From: Rhynchopus sp. YZ270_cl-10
Lineage: Eukaryota; Euglenozoa; Diplonemea; Diplonemida; Diplonemidae
DNA: 64,000 nucleotides
Assembly (NCBI GenBank): GCA_964035575.1
Contig: OZ037896.1
Span: 62,001 to 126,000 of the forward strand
Direction: 5' to 3'
Below the pieces are notes generated by a model. It saw only the letters and a list, made by a program, of their open reading frames with translations. It made no database searches and was not told the DNA's origin. Each line of letters starts with the position of its first letter. Within the stretch, counting starts at the first letter, position 1. The position numbers and the translations under genes were made by a program. Shown here piece by piece: positions 19,621-31,559 of the stretch.

Positions 19621-22424
19621 TCAAAAGTACCCCACCTTGTTGGGGAACCTAAAATAAGTTTGACTTTTGAAATTGGAGAAGATATAGATGAGCGCCTGGG
19701 ATAAGTACTTCGGCGCTACAGACGACCGGATGTCATTCAGTCGCAGTGCAACCGGGTTTGCAGTGTACGGGGATATGACCGATGTACTACATCCATTTCG
19801 TGGTTTACATCTGAAATACAGTTGAAAAGGCCAGAAGCTGCCAGAGAAACATCTCACAAAAAACAAAAAAATACCTCTGCCCACTATCGCCGGACATAAG
19901 CTTGAAGGGGATGAACCCAAACCGCGTCGGCTCTCCGTTGAGTGCGTTGGACCTTGCTGGGGCTGCCTCCTTGCGCACAGGGCTGCTGTGCACAGAGGTG
20001 TCGTGCTGCTGCTGCTGCCGTTCTATGGAGTCGTTGCTTTGGTCAAGGCTGGTGCACTCATACGTAGAAGCAGGTGACCCAAGCAGGGCCAGGCTGCTGC
20101 TGGAAGGTGGCGGCACTGCTGCAGGGACACTCTCTGTGCGCTCTGCTGCCTTGAGCTCCGTCTGCAGGATTGCAACCTGGTCCGCCAGCGCCACCCGCTC
20201 AGTCTCCATCTCCTGCAGCTGCACGCCCTGCGCCTCGCGTGCCGCCACCTCTGCACGCAACGTCGTCTCCACTGCCGCCAGCTCCGACCTGGCTGTCTCC
20301 AAGCAGTCTTGAAGCTCTGCTGCGTCCTCCGCTTTGACCACGAGATCTGCCTGCAAGGTGCCGACCTTCTGTGCAAGTGTGTCGCATTCTTGCCACAGCG
20401 CTTGGCTGTCTGCGGCTTTGGAGGATTCTTGAGAAACAATTGTCGCCTGAGCGGCGGCGAGTTGCGCCTGCAGGTCGGAGACGGCAGATGTGTCGGGTGG
20501 TGTGGCTTGCAGGGATTCGACCTGTTTTGACAGACGTTCGCATTCCTGCCAGAGTGCTTCTTTGTCTGCGTGGGCGGTGTCGATGGTTTGCTGTAGTTTG
20601 CGTACTTCAGCTTCTTTGGAAGCTTCGGCGTCGCGTTTGGCGGCTTCAAGCTCGTGAAGATGCGCCCAGAGCTCGTCAGTGGCAGCTTGGTCGCTTGGCG
20701 GCGATGTGGGGTTGGTGCCTTCGAAGCTGCCTGTCTGCGGAAGGTCCTGAAGCTGCTCGAGACGCACCTTCTCTGCCTCCATGCGCTTGCTGCGTGCCTC
20801 TAGTGTCTCCAACGAACGCAGTGCGTCCTGCGACACACCCTGTTCACGCTTCATGTTGTGCGTCAGCGACTCAACCAACGCAGTCAGACGCGCCTCAGAC
20901 GCCTGCAGCTCTTCTTTGTCGGCCATGTGCAGGAGACGATCTCGCTGAGAGAGATGAGGTGTTTTTGACAAAATGTTGAAAAGTGGTTTCGTGACGAGGG
21001 GAACACCTCCAAAGGGTTATAGGATGTGAGATTGGAGGGGGGGGGCATACCTCAGCCGCCTTGGCCAGCTCCTGGTGTGAGAGGACAAGACACGTGGCAC
21101 GTGCCTGTGCAGTGTGTGTACCCTGTACTGCGGCAGCCAGTTGTGTCTGCAGGGCAGCGAACTTCTCCTCTGTGGCCACGCGGAGTGTGATTTGCTTGTT
21201 TTCCCGTTCGATGGTGCTCGCGAGCTGCACCTCCAGCTGCAAGGGAAGGGGGTGTGAAGAGGGGTGAAGTGCAACAACGGGAATCAATAAAATGAAACAA
21301 AACTTTTACTAGCAAAAAGGGAATTGGGAGCAACAAAAATAACAGTGAGGACCAAAAAGACGTACCTCCCCAGTGCGCGACGCTTCCTTCCCCCGCTCTG
21401 TCTCTGCACTGGAGAGGCGGAGGGCCTCCTTCTGCAGCTGGTCACATTGCGTCTCTAGTAGCTTGCGTGCGGTTTCGGCTGAGAGTAGAAGAGGAGGGAG
21501 ATTGGGGATGGTTCTTCATTAAAGAGTCTTGTGGCAAACTAAACTAATGTGCACAAAAAGATAAGTTAAGATCACCATAAATCTCTCGCACCGTCACCTC
21601 CAGGATCTATATTCCGTACTAAAGATGACGTGATAAATCCCAAAAAAAACTGTCATTTTCAACCAAAAAACAGAAAAAACAATGCATCACACACCTTCAC
21701 GTTGCGCCTCCTCCATCCCCTCGCTCTCACGCACCCACCCCTCCTTCTCCTTTGCGCGCTCCTCCTCCACTGCCTCTGCCGCACCCCGCGCCTGCTTCAG
21801 CGCAAGCCTCGCGTCCTCCAGCTCCTGCTGCAGCTCCTCATTCTGCGCGGACAACGCTTCTTTTGGGTCCTTCTGCGACTCGAGAGGCGGTGTCGTCACA
21901 CCACCTCCACCACCTCCACCACCTCCACCCGATATCACCTTCTTCGGCTTCGGCTGCACCAACGACGTACTGGAGCGTGGGTTGCGTGAAATCGCAGGCG
22001 CAGATGCCAGCGCGGGGCTGCTGCTGCTGAAGGTGTCCGCCCCGATGCGACGTGCGGGGACACGGACACGCTGTGCTGTCGAGCCTGCAGCCGCACTGCT
22101 GTGGTCGGCACGGCTGCTGTTCACATCGCCACGCTTGGAGAAGGTGAGCGACCGGGACGCCTTCTCGCCTTCCGCAGGCGTGCTCTGCCGTGCCTTCTTC
22201 GGCGTCTTCTGTGTCTCCTGTGTCGGTGTTGTCGCTGCCGCCGCCTTCGCACTGTTCTTCGCCTTTCGTTCTATAAGGTTGAACCCCTCATCCGCCTCTG
22301 TGTCCAGCACTTCCACACGCTCCAGCTGCTTCAGCTCTCTTTCTCTGCGCACGCTGGACTTTGTACGCGAGACCGTTGGTTTGGTCGAAGCACCGTCACG
22401 GCCATGCCGTTCGTCTCCTTCCAT
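19621..22424 (-). CDS. Five-exon coiled-coil protein
   Basis: Exons 22424-21695, 21478-21366, 21236-21051, 20944-19875 and 19810-19621 join in frame to 762 residues. Donors are GAAG/GTGTGT, GGGGAG/GTACGT, GCTGAG/GTATGC and CAGAG/GTATTT; acceptors CTACTCTCAG, CCCTTGCAG, CTCTCTCAG and GTATTTCAG. Introns are 216, 129, 106 and 64 nt. The first 200 residues are basic and Ser/Ala-rich with a run of ten glycines (about residue 168), likely disordered. From about residue 205 to 590 the protein is a long coiled coil with a duplicated element EALWQEC / QALWQEC. The last exon encodes a globular-looking tail of 60 residues. An AG (22445-22444) after CCACTCTAAC lies 20 nt before the ATG. Probably cytoskeletal; no family recognised. 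Confidence 0.75.
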
Positions 22425-24313
22425 TTGTGGTTTTGCTCTGTATCTGTTAGAGTGGCTATAAAAAAATGCATGTTGGGGGGATGGGGGGAGAACAGAACAG
22501 ACACGGCGGACTAGTCAGGGGGACTACTAGTGGAACTACTAGTCGTAACAACTAGTGCTACACTGGTAGTGTTACTGGTGTAACACTAGTTGTAAAACTG
22601 CTGGGGGGATGGGGGGAGAACAGAACAGAGGATCATAGGACTCAACGAGGCTGTAAACACGAAACGGAGTGTGCCAGTTTGGGCACAAAATTTGCAATCA
22701 TAGAAGAAGAGTAGGGGTACGGTGTTCAATTTCCTTTTCGCATTGCATGACATGAAAAAGAGGGGAGGAATGCACTGTTTTTTGTTGTCTTGCTTTCGAA
22801 AACGTTTTGTATTTTTTTTTTTTTGTTATTATTTTGGCTTTGTAAACAACCGAAGCGTGGAAAAGGATGGGGAGGAGAAATCTGAGGGTGAAATCAAGAG
22901 TTTAGCGTTGTATGTGACTGTATGCGGTAGCCACCACTAAACAAAGGACGAACGGGGGGGGTTTAAATATTATTTTTTTGTTGGGTGGGAAAGTGTGCTC
23001 CCAAAAAAAGAAATATAAAAACGAAACAAAAAGAAATAGGGAAATACATAAGGGAATTAGGTGAGTCAAAGCCTTTTGTCTCAAAAGGAAAAAGAGGGGA
23101 AACTTGCATGAATGTGTTGTACATGCACACAATACCTAAAAAAAATACGAACGGCCTTTTTGTTTCATATACTAACTATTCTACTGAATAGATGGTATAG
23201 GACTTTTTAAAAAAAAAGAAGGCTTCTTGGAATAAGCCTCGTCGTGCTTAGTCCACCTAGATCGCATTCGTTGCACAGCTATCATGATGCAGCTGCCAAA
23301 AAGAAAAGAGGCTATCGTAGAAAAAAAAAGGGCGCTTTATATTCAAAGCAGCACCGTGTTTGGTTCATATGCGCGTTTATAGAGTAGTCCGTACATTGAG
23401 TGATTCACTGTTTTTTTTGTGTAGGGCTACTGTGCTGTTTATTGATATCTTTGTACCGTAATGATTTAATGTGTAGCTAGAGGGTCACATTTTGGCATCT
23501 TTTTTAGGCTCAACAAACAGAATAGTTGGCAAAAAATGTGGGGGGGGGAAAAAGGGAGGGGAAATATTGGGAAAGCCTAAATAGTGTTCCTGCATTCGGG
23601 AAGCACACAGGCGAAAGAGTCGAGGTGGAAAAGATGAACGTATGCTTTCACGTGCATGCAGCATCTTAGAAACAAGTTGACATAAAACACTTATCGGATA
23701 CTGGAACACCGACATGATTTGGTTGTAATTAGATTCATATACTTTCAGTTCACAGAATTGAAAGTATTTGAGAGGGTCAACACAGAATTTTTTTTTTTTG
23801 AAAGATGAGCTTCCATCACCTTATTGTTATTTTGACTGTGAAATCGTATTCAGTTGTAAAAAAAATGTTTCAAATAAATTTCAGTTCAGAAAATAAAAAT
23901 AAAAAGCTCCTTCAAAAAAAAAACCCCAGACAAAGTAGCAACTATAAACTGATCTCAAGACAAAAAATAGTTGTATTTCGTTGAAAAAGCAGCCAACATA
24001 TGGTGCCGAATTTTATTACTTTGCATTAACGCAAAGATGAGGGGAAAGCTTCACGGAAATACTTTCTCTTTTTTTGTCTGAGATCAAATGTTTGATTCGC
24101 TTTTTTTTGTTGCTGGTTTCGGTATCACAATGCATTTATAAATCTGAGGTTTTTCACCTCTGTGTTTTTGTTTTTGTTTTTGTTTGTGCTTTTTTATTAT
24201 TTTATTTTTGCTCCGCAAAAATTACGATGGTCTGTCAAAATTTGCTGTAAATTTTGGCTTTTTTTAGAGACACCCGAGGATGTGCTCCACTTTTCCCTTT
24301 TTCTCTTCTCTTT
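22425..24313. other. Long A/T-rich intergenic region
   Basis: About 1.9 kb without a supported gene. It holds a 26-bp direct repeat around an ACTAGT-rich patch (22475-22628), many A and T homopolymers, and a GCTCCGCAAAA motif near 24210 that resembles modules inside the hAT-type element at 16740-17463. Confidence 0.5.
22475..22628. repeat. 26-bp direct repeat bracketing an ACTAGT cluster
   Basis: An exact 26-bp G-rich sequence (starting GGGGGGATGGGGGGAG and ending AACAGAACAG) occurs at 22475-22500 and 22603-22628. The 102 bp between them contain five ACTAGT palindromes plus related ACTGGT units. This could be a small insertion with its target repeat, or a local expansion of palindromes. Confidence 0.6.
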
Positions 24314-25411
24314 TTACCAAAACACCATCCACACAATGAGGATCATCATTGCGGCAGAGACCAAAAAAAACGTCCCGATCAACGCTTGGTACAACTTGCA
24401 GAAGTCGCGCGGGTGGGCGAGGTGGTATCGGTGGTCACGGAGCGCGCCGTACGTTTCGAAGAGGGCGACTATGGCCTCGGAAGGTGTGCTGTGTGTTCCG
24501 TAGATGTGGAGGGCGTTGTCACCTTGGCGGTTTGTTTCGGTAGGGCGTGCGCCAGCCTCGACGAGAAGCGAGACTATGGGGTAGTGCACGGTCTGCGACC
24601 CTACGTAGCACAACAACGCCGTGTCCCCGTCGCACCTCTTGATGTTGACGTCAATAGTCTGCAGCAGCAGCTTCACCACCTGCTCCTTAGGATGGGTCTG
24701 GCAGCAGGCTACGTGAAGCGCTGTCTCCCCAGCGCGATTCCGTGCCTCATGGTTGTGTGAGGCAGCGAGAAGTGCTTCCAAGACCGATTCGTGGTTGCAC
24801 TGTGCGGCAAAATGCAATGCGGTGTTTCCGAAGACGTTTGCGTGGTCCGCATCTGCGCCGTGGCGGAGAAGAAAGTCCACAGTCTCGTATTGGCGTGCCC
24901 CCGCAGCAAGGATGAGCGAGGTGTATCCGTTGCGGTTCGTCATGTCGACGTCGAACCCAGCGCGCAGCCAGCGTTCGCAAGAGGGGATGTCACCGCTCGT
25001 CGCTGCAGTGTGCAGAGGGCTGCCGACCTCGCCGGTCCAGACGTACAGCTCCTCCAGCTCGTCGTTTGCGATGTGGTGTGAATGGCGGACGTTGCGTTGG
25101 ATGGAGGACAGAAGCGCGATGTAGTCGTTGTACGTCTGGCTCAGCTGGTATCCAGGAAACAGCTGCTGCAGCCGTGCCACAGACGCCGCACGTCTGTCCA
25201 GCGTGCCCACCACGACGTCGCCTGCCTCCACCTGTGTTTCACACATCAGGATGTCTCTGTCCAGCGGCACTCCATGGTGTGCCCACGTCACCCACGTCTG
25301 CTCCAGACCCTCACGTGCAAGGTGCTCCTGTACTGCTGAGGCAAGTGAGTCATCGCCTTGCACCTCAACCCAGACTGCGTCTCTCCCGCTGATCGTGACG
25401 TGCAGGTCCAT
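24314..25411 (-). CDS. Ubiquitin-like plus ankyrin protein with C-terminal membrane anchor
   Basis: 365 residues from ATG 25411 (MDLHVTISGRDAVWVEVQGD). An upstream in-frame extension is rejected because it reads leader-like sequence with stops close by. Residues about 1-75 have a ubiquitin-like alternation of strands and a central helix, with VTWAHHGVPLDRD and VEAGDVVVGTL at the usual positions of the second half. A linker (residues 76-130) leads to about six ankyrin repeats (residues 130-330: GSPLHTAATSGDI, GYTSLILAAGARQ, GNTALHFAAQCNH, GETALHVACC, GDNALHIYG). The C-terminus is a single hydrophobic helix (ALIGTFFLVSAAMMILIVWM) with only two residues after it, a tail anchor. Likely a membrane-tethered adaptor. 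Fold of the first domain is my reading, not a motif match. Confidence 0.75.
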   Translation of the reverse strand: MDLHVTISGRDAVWVEVQGDDSLASAVQEHLAREGLEQTWVTWAHHGVPLDRDILMCETQVEAGDVVVGTLDRRAASVARLQQLFPGYQLSQTYNDYIALLSSIQRNVRHSHHIANDELEELYVWTGEVGSPLHTAATSGDIPSCERWLRAGFDVDMTNRNGYTSLILAAGARQYETVDFLLRHGADADHANVFGNTALHFAAQCNHESVLEALLAASHNHEARNRAGETALHVACCQTHPKEQVVKLLLQTIDVNIKRCDGDTALLCYVGSQTVHYPIVSLLVEAGARPTETNRQGDNALHIYGTHSTPSEAIVALFETYGALRDHRYHLAHPRDFCKLYQALIGTFFLVSAAMMILIVWMVFW

Positions 25412-26651
25412 AGAGAAAAAAAGAGGTTTTGTTAGTGTTAGTAAGCGGCTAACTGTTAGTGTTGTGTGTGTTACGAAAAAAATCCTGGTGGGGGGGTGAG
25501 TGGTGATTTGTGTGTTCACTGAGACTTGTGAAAAATAGAAAATGAAGTCAAAAAGGTTCTGCCAAGCCCCATGATGAAACAAACGGGTTTTTGCAGGTTG
25601 GCGAGGCAGTCTGCGACGCAGCGGACAAGGAGAACGCAGAGAGCCGTGGGGTGAACAGCAGCAAGCCGGGTATGGCATAGCAACGTCGGTGTGTCATATT
25701 GATCAGCCGATCAGACGTTTGATGACCACCACCCAAGTATGTACCTTTCGGCGAAAGAATTTGTCACACAAATTCAAGCAGACTGTTTACCCAATCCAGA
25801 GGAGCACTCTAGACAGTGCCACCTGCCGTGTGCTGAGCCTGAGACTGTGCCTACGACTGCACCTTCTGATCCTGAGATGAGTCTGTCTTTGTGTTGTTCG
25901 CAGAAAGGGGAAGTAGTAGAAGAGAGACGCCTGCATCTTGCTCCTGTCCGTGATGTGTCTCATTTTGACATTCCATCGAGCAGAAGCAACGGAGATTTCG
26001 CTCGGCTATCCCGGGCGATATTTTCAAGCCCTCAGGTTACTGAGGTACCTTGTTGACAAGGTGGATGACATGGCAACCCCAAAGAAGAATGCTCCAAAGC
26101 CTTAACAAGGGTATTGCTTCCCCACTGAGACCAAATTGAAGAATTTTGTGAATTAAAGTTTTTGTTTGAAATACATTCAGTGCCAACAAGACTACAAGAC
26201 CACAAGCATCATTTCGAGTTTTTCGTTGTCACATTTCATCTATAGTACATATAGGACATCACGAAAGCCACGCCCTAAAGGGATCGGAAATCGATGGCTT
26301 GTCACAGGAAAGAATGGGAAAGGAGGAAAGAAAATACCCACCCCAGTCTTTTTTTGTTAACGAAGAAGAACGGAACTGAAGGGGAGAGTGGGGGTGTGTG
26401 GCAACTGGCGTGGTGGGCACAGACCAGCCACATACAGATGTAAGGGACACTATAAAGTGTCTTCTTCCCGTGTGGGTTGTTTTTTTTAATGAAAGGCGCG
26501 TTCCCTCCCAAAGAACAATGGAGGGGCCTTTGACTGGGTAAGTGTGTGTGAGGGTTTTTCATTCTTTATCGAAACATTGTACACTATCCCAACACTCACG
26601 AGAGTTTTATGTTTTAGGGATTTTGTTTTTTCATAAAAAGCAAGGGCTTGT
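25412..26651. other. Intergenic region, no assigned gene
   Basis: About 1.2 kb. A 105-codon plus-strand frame (25739-26056) has fairly high G+C and Cys/Pro-rich sequence; it could be a remnant of a mobile element, but I cannot match it to a family. The rest is A/T-rich. Confidence 0.4.
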
Positions 26652-29064
26652 TCAGCCGAAGCTTAGCGGGCGTGTGAGGGTCAAGACTTCCTTCACGGCT
26701 GCGTGCAGAAGAAGGTTCCCATTGTCGAAGCGTCGCTGCACCTCGCCTGCCTGCTCGGGGTCGACCTTCTTGCATGTGTACAGGTTCAGGTGTGTGAAGT
26801 CACCTTCGCCACAGCGTACGTCTGCGACAGTGCTGCTCTCTTGGCACTGTGTGACTGTGCACGTCCCCACACCGTACCTGTAGGGTAGTAACATTGAGTG
26901 GGTAGAGTGGAGCAGGAGAAGAGGGTGGGAAAACGTCATTAGTGATTCAGAGGCTACCAGACTACCGAAGACAGTGCAGGGGAGGTGGGCACCACATCAT
27001 GCACGACGGTGATGTCAATGACCTTGTGGTTTCGCCGTTGACTCACAACGGTGAAAATCATTTACCGGTGTGGTGTGTGTTGCATACCTGATGGTGTCCC
27101 ACTCCTTCGCCTCGTGTGGGTCTACCTTCCACGAGGCTGAGCCTTCGGGGCGGATTTCCTGTAGTGTGTTGTGGTGTGATTAAGTTGGAATATTATATGA
27201 CGCACAAGCTTGCCACTTCACTCAAAGATACGTCTTTCTGTTGTCTGACAGTCGACTGACAGAAGACCCAAGATAGACCCTATGGATGACCTATGGGGTA
27301 CTCAGTGTTGACCCTATCCTATGTTTGATTTTTGCTATATCGGCCAGTATACAGAGTTCCTGTATTCGTAAAAACCCCCAAACAACATACCTTTGAAGTA
27401 CGGAAGAGACACACATTCGGGTCTTCACAGGTGATGCCCGGCTGCAGCCCTGGTCGCACTGCGTTGTGCCGTGAGCTTGCAAAGGCGTATGTCGAGCAGA
27501 ACGTTGCAATGTCCTCGTAGGCGAGGAGCTCCATCTTCTTTGTCTTCGGAAGCACGTCGGGGAAGAACTTTGCGTCCTTGTCGCAGAAGATGAAGTTGAA
27601 GCCCGACTCGCTGAGGTGCCTCAGGAGCGTCGCTGGGGTGTGCCACTCGTTGCGCAGGTAGTCGAGCTCTTTCTCGTCGGGCGCGACAATGCGGCAGAGG
27701 TTCTCCCTGATCAGGATCTGCACCTCGCGGTCAGAGATCTCACCCCGCCGCCGCCCCTCGACTGTGTAGAGCACCTCCTCGTCGCTGACGGGCATCAGAC
27801 TCCATTCCTCATAAGGCACGTCAAAGCCTTTGTCCTGGATGATCGCCATGCACGCAAGGTGCTGTGTCGCAAAGGTCACCGTCCGCGTCTCCCTCTTGTA
27901 GTCAAAATCGCTTGTCCCCTCCATCTGCCACTCCCGCAACGTAGGATTCCACAGACCAATGAACGGCGCCAAATGTCGAACAACGATGTTCGGCGGCACC
28001 ACAAAGGAGACCCGAATCGGCTTCGCGCCCTCCGTCTCGCTGCCTTGCGCAGGAGGGTACGGATGGCGTCGCAGACCATGCGCTAGGTTCGTCTCATGAC
28101 GCAGTGTCCACTCCTTCAGCTGAACCGGGACCTTCGGGTACTGCAGCACCTCGAGCAGCAGCACGCAGGCCAACGCATGGTACTGTGTGCCCTTCTTGGG
28201 TGCAACCTCGTCGGCCTTGAGCGTCATTGGGTCGAAGTTGAGCTGCATGACACGGATGCCTCTCTCCTTGACGAGATCCATTGCCTTCGGCAGGTACGCG
28301 CCTTCCTTAGGCCCGATGGAGATGCCCAGCTCACGGAAGTCGACACCTCGGTGGCGGGGGCGTTTGTCGCCTGCCCAGAGACCGTAGCGGAGGGCGCGGT
28401 TTTCGTTGCACAGTGTGATGCCCTGCTCCTCATCGCGGTCTACGTATTTGTCAAGGAACTGAAGGATGTTGGAGGTGACGTGGTCGAGCTTGGATTGGAT
28501 GACGGAGTAGATGTGGTCCAGGTTGCGGACGTGCTTCGCAATGCTGTGCTTGGCGTCGCTGCTGCCGCCGGCGTCGAGCGCGATGACGCGGTCCCTTTCG
28601 GAGAGAATGGCTTGGGAGAGGTCGAAGGCAAGCCCGATGGAGTCGAAGTCGCCCTGCAGGTCGCGTTTGCGGTCTTCTGTGGCAGGGGCCTGCTGCTCCT
28701 CGCAGGTCGAGAGGAATGCGTTGATGTCGCCTTCGTCCTCTACGTTGGGCAGCCAGGAGTCGTTCACGATGGTCTCCCAGGATTTGTATTTGCTGTGTTC
28801 GCGGAGGGCGAGCTCGAGGCGGTACTGCTTGTCGCTGCCGAGGGGTGCGTAGTCCTCACGCTCCTTCGCCAGGCGGTCGCGTTCGACCATGCGCATCTGC
28901 TGCTCAGCCTCGCGCTTTGTCTTGTCTGCCTTCTCGTTCACGGCGCGCTCGCGTTCGTGCTGTTTGTACAGCTTGTCTGCAGCCTCATTAGCCTTCTTCT
29001 GCAACTCCTCCTGCTTTTTTTGCTCCTCCTCCTGTTTCTTCGCGAGCTTCGCTTTTGAAGGCAT
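26652..29064 (-). CDS. DNAI7: DNAI7/CASC1 (IC97)-like axonemal dynein accessory protein
   Basis: Exons 29064-27391, 27158-27088 and 26877-26652 give 656 residues. Donors GTATGTTG and GTATGCAA and acceptors CACACTACAG and CTACCCTACAG keep the frame (phase 0, then phase 2). The N-terminal 70 residues are a charged Lys/Glu/Gln helix (KLAKKQEEEQKKQEELQKKA), typical of CASC1. Then follow family-like blocks: INAFLSTCEEQ, HSIAKHVRNLDHIY, RALRYGLWAGDKRPRHRGVD, and a C-terminal half with FDVPYEEWSLMPVSDEE and the closing LTLTRPLSFG. In Chlamydomonas and animals this protein (IC97, CASC1) associates with inner-arm dynein f/I1 and tubulin. The match is by family recall without alignment, but length and order agree. 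An AG at 29083-29082 follows CACTTCACTTC, 18 nt before the ATG. Confidence 0.8.
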
Positions 29065-31169
29065 TTTGTGTAAAAAAAAATCTGAAGTGAAGTGGGTCAG
29101 AGGCGCAGAAGGGTGTCTATAGGATACAAAAAGTGGTCTTAGTACAGTTGTGGTCGATGGACCGGTGGGGTTGTCTCAAGCTGGATGCACCGTGGGAGGT
29201 GATCGCAGTGAAGACTACGCGACGCGAGATGAGATACCCCATGCGGTAGTCCTCTAGGTGTTCTTCATGGTACAAAAAGACGCTGCTTCCGCGTCACAAA
29301 AAAAAAAAAACTCGGTTGAAAACAATCTTTCTTTTTAGCATAGACAACACTAAGAGACGAAAGGCACAGAGACTCCCGAGCCATACTTTTTTTTTTTGTG
29401 TTTTTTTGCATTTTTTTATTCTAAAAAAAAAACTAAAGAGAACAAAAAACGGTGAACAGGAACCTGGGAATGGGGGGCAGAGAGCGGGGTTAAAAATTTT
29501 TTTTCTTATTTTACAAACGTATCTGTTTGGCTAACTATACACCGCAAAAAAAAAAGGGACTTTCCTTTGGCCCGTTTGTTTCTACCACGATTGGGCACAT
29601 AAACGGAAAGCTATTTGCTTTGAACTGCCCTCATAATTCTAAGGAAAGTGGAGAGTTGTTCCCCCAGCAGGATAACAACCTCTTTTAGGTAAACAACTCT
29701 GAAACACATGGCCACAGCCTTCAGATTTCAACGCAAAAATACCTAAGGCAAAACCGATCTGAAACGCACGCTCTGCTCTTTGAGACCAACTTCTGCGGAG
29801 ACAACGTTTTACACAAAAAGCGCAGTACCTTGCCTTGCGGCAGCAATGTGTACGTGAGTGTGCATTGTTTGCGTGCCTCCAGGAAAACCACCCATACTGT
29901 ATTCAAAACACATACACACCACATTGCGTGTGTCCTGAGTCAAAACATAGCATATGGCATACAACGATTATGATTAACGAAAACAGTAAAAAAAGAGTGA
30001 AAATACGCATATCATCTCTCATATAATGGCATATGACCAACACAACCACAACCCTTCCCAGCAGAGGCAAATGAAGTGCATCATTATTAAAAATTGGGTT
30101 TCAAAAAAAAAGGGGGTTCAAAAGCTTTCGTGCTCGGGGGAGAAAAATAAAACAAATTTGAACAGACTCTGTTACAGAGGGGAGTTGTACAGTGAGAGAT
30201 ACATTGGCTTCTTATGTGAGAGGCTAAATGAAGAGAGAATTGAGTTTTTTGGGGTCGGAAAAAAAGGAAACAGATAACAGCCTTTCGTGCTTGGTTACCA
30301 AAAAAAGGGAGGGCGGTTGAGTGGAAAATATCCGCGCGTGTTGGCTCTAGCGGCGCAGGGTCAAACGTCTCAGCCATGAGCAACTAAATGAGAAAAAAAA
30401 TCCAAAAAAATAATTATGCACAATACATGAGAACCCACACATAACATAAGAAGAATAACCAAGTTTGTGAACACAAGACCTAAGCGTAAGCCACCTTAAC
30501 TAAATAACCGAGCACCCAACATAGTTTACAAGACAGAAGACGGCACCGTTGTTCAGCAGCACACTCATATCGGATATCAAAACTATTTTTTCACCCATGC
30601 AGCCAACTCCAAAAGTACAGCACAACAGAGAGAGAGAGATAGATTGTGAGAGGATATATCCGTTCGTTTCGGTTGAGAACCAAACGTTTTTTTCTTCTTT
30701 TTTCTTCAAAACTTGGTTTGTAATAGTGTAGCCACCCGAGGAGGTGCACTCCACCATTTTTTTGAAAACTTTTTTTACCATTCCTTTTAGGGGAACGAAG
30801 ATGATGTGTACGGGTGGAAGCTCCAAGAAAATGGAGTCGGCGGGCTTAATAGGAAGTTGCCCTTCCTACACGTGCACACACAACTGGCAAAAAAAAAATT
30901 GTTTCGTTCGCTTCGAACCTATGCGAGTGTGTATACCAGGAGTTGCGCCCCATAATTTTACTATTTCCCATTTAGCTCATAATAAACTATGGGCACAACA
31001 ACTAATTGGGTGATCTATGATCGTCTCCGTGAGACACGTAACAAGCTGTGAGAGCTTGTGAGAGTCTTGTGAGAGCTTACTGAGAGCTAGTGTGAAAAAA
31101 ATATCTCCCCGTTCATAGATCACCCAGCTAATGGTATACAAACACAACCTTATTTATTTCTACCCCCTT
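29065..31169. other. Long A/T-rich intergenic region
   Basis: About 2.1 kb with no supported gene. Homopolymer runs are frequent. A short inverted-repeat element sits at 31006-31127. Confidence 0.5.
31006..31127. mobile_element. Candidate 122-bp MITE with 15-bp inverted ends
   Basis: The ends read (T/C)TGGGTGATCTATGA and its reverse complement (31006-31020 and 31113-31127). The four bases CTAA occur immediately outside both ends (31002-31005, 31128-31131) and may be a target duplication. The interior contains several GAGAGCTTGTGAGAG-like subrepeats. Family cannot be assigned. Confidence 0.45.
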
Positions 31170-31263
31170 TTAATGACTGTGTTGTTGCGCCGGCCTGGTC
31201 ACAGAGGGAGGCGTTGAAACCTGTGGCAAGGGGCGCTTGGCCTCGAAGCTCTTGTACTTCTTC
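31170..31263 (-). CDS. Possible orphan terminal exon
   Basis: After an AG (31265-31264) the minus strand reads a short charged coding-like segment, with KKYKSFEAKRPLPQVSTPP near its start and ending QQHSH then TAA at 31172-31170. Its G+C content and composition resemble neighbouring exons rather than the A/T-rich spacer. It could be an alternative last exon of the UBL-CesT gene, but I found no convincing donor that would join it. Low confidence. Confidence 0.28.
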
Positions 31264-31559
31264 CTGAGCTTGGTTTCGTAATGAAAAAATCAATTCAAAA
31301 AAAATACAGCTAAAAATTGACAGATGTAGCGGTGAACACACATCTTTAAAAGAGAGAGAGAAAGGAATAGGGATGAATCGTAAAGTCACCAAAAACAAAA
31401 AAAAAACACATTTTCTAAAAAAATAACATAACAAAAAGGAGATGTACAACGCAACATTTTCGGCTTTTTTTCCCCCATTTTCTCAAAACTGTTTTTTATG
31501 ACAGTACACAGATTGTCTACATTTCGCTTCATTCTTTGATTTTGTGTTCTAAAAATAAA

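Noticed and set aside
25739-26056. 105-codon plus-strand frame as a gene
   Set aside because: No recognisable domain, opposite strand to all host genes, and stops follow directly; possibly a relic but unassignable.
28096-29058. 320-codon plus-strand frame opposite DNAI7
   Set aside because: Leu/Val-rich mirror of the charged coiled coil on the coding strand; no motif of its own.
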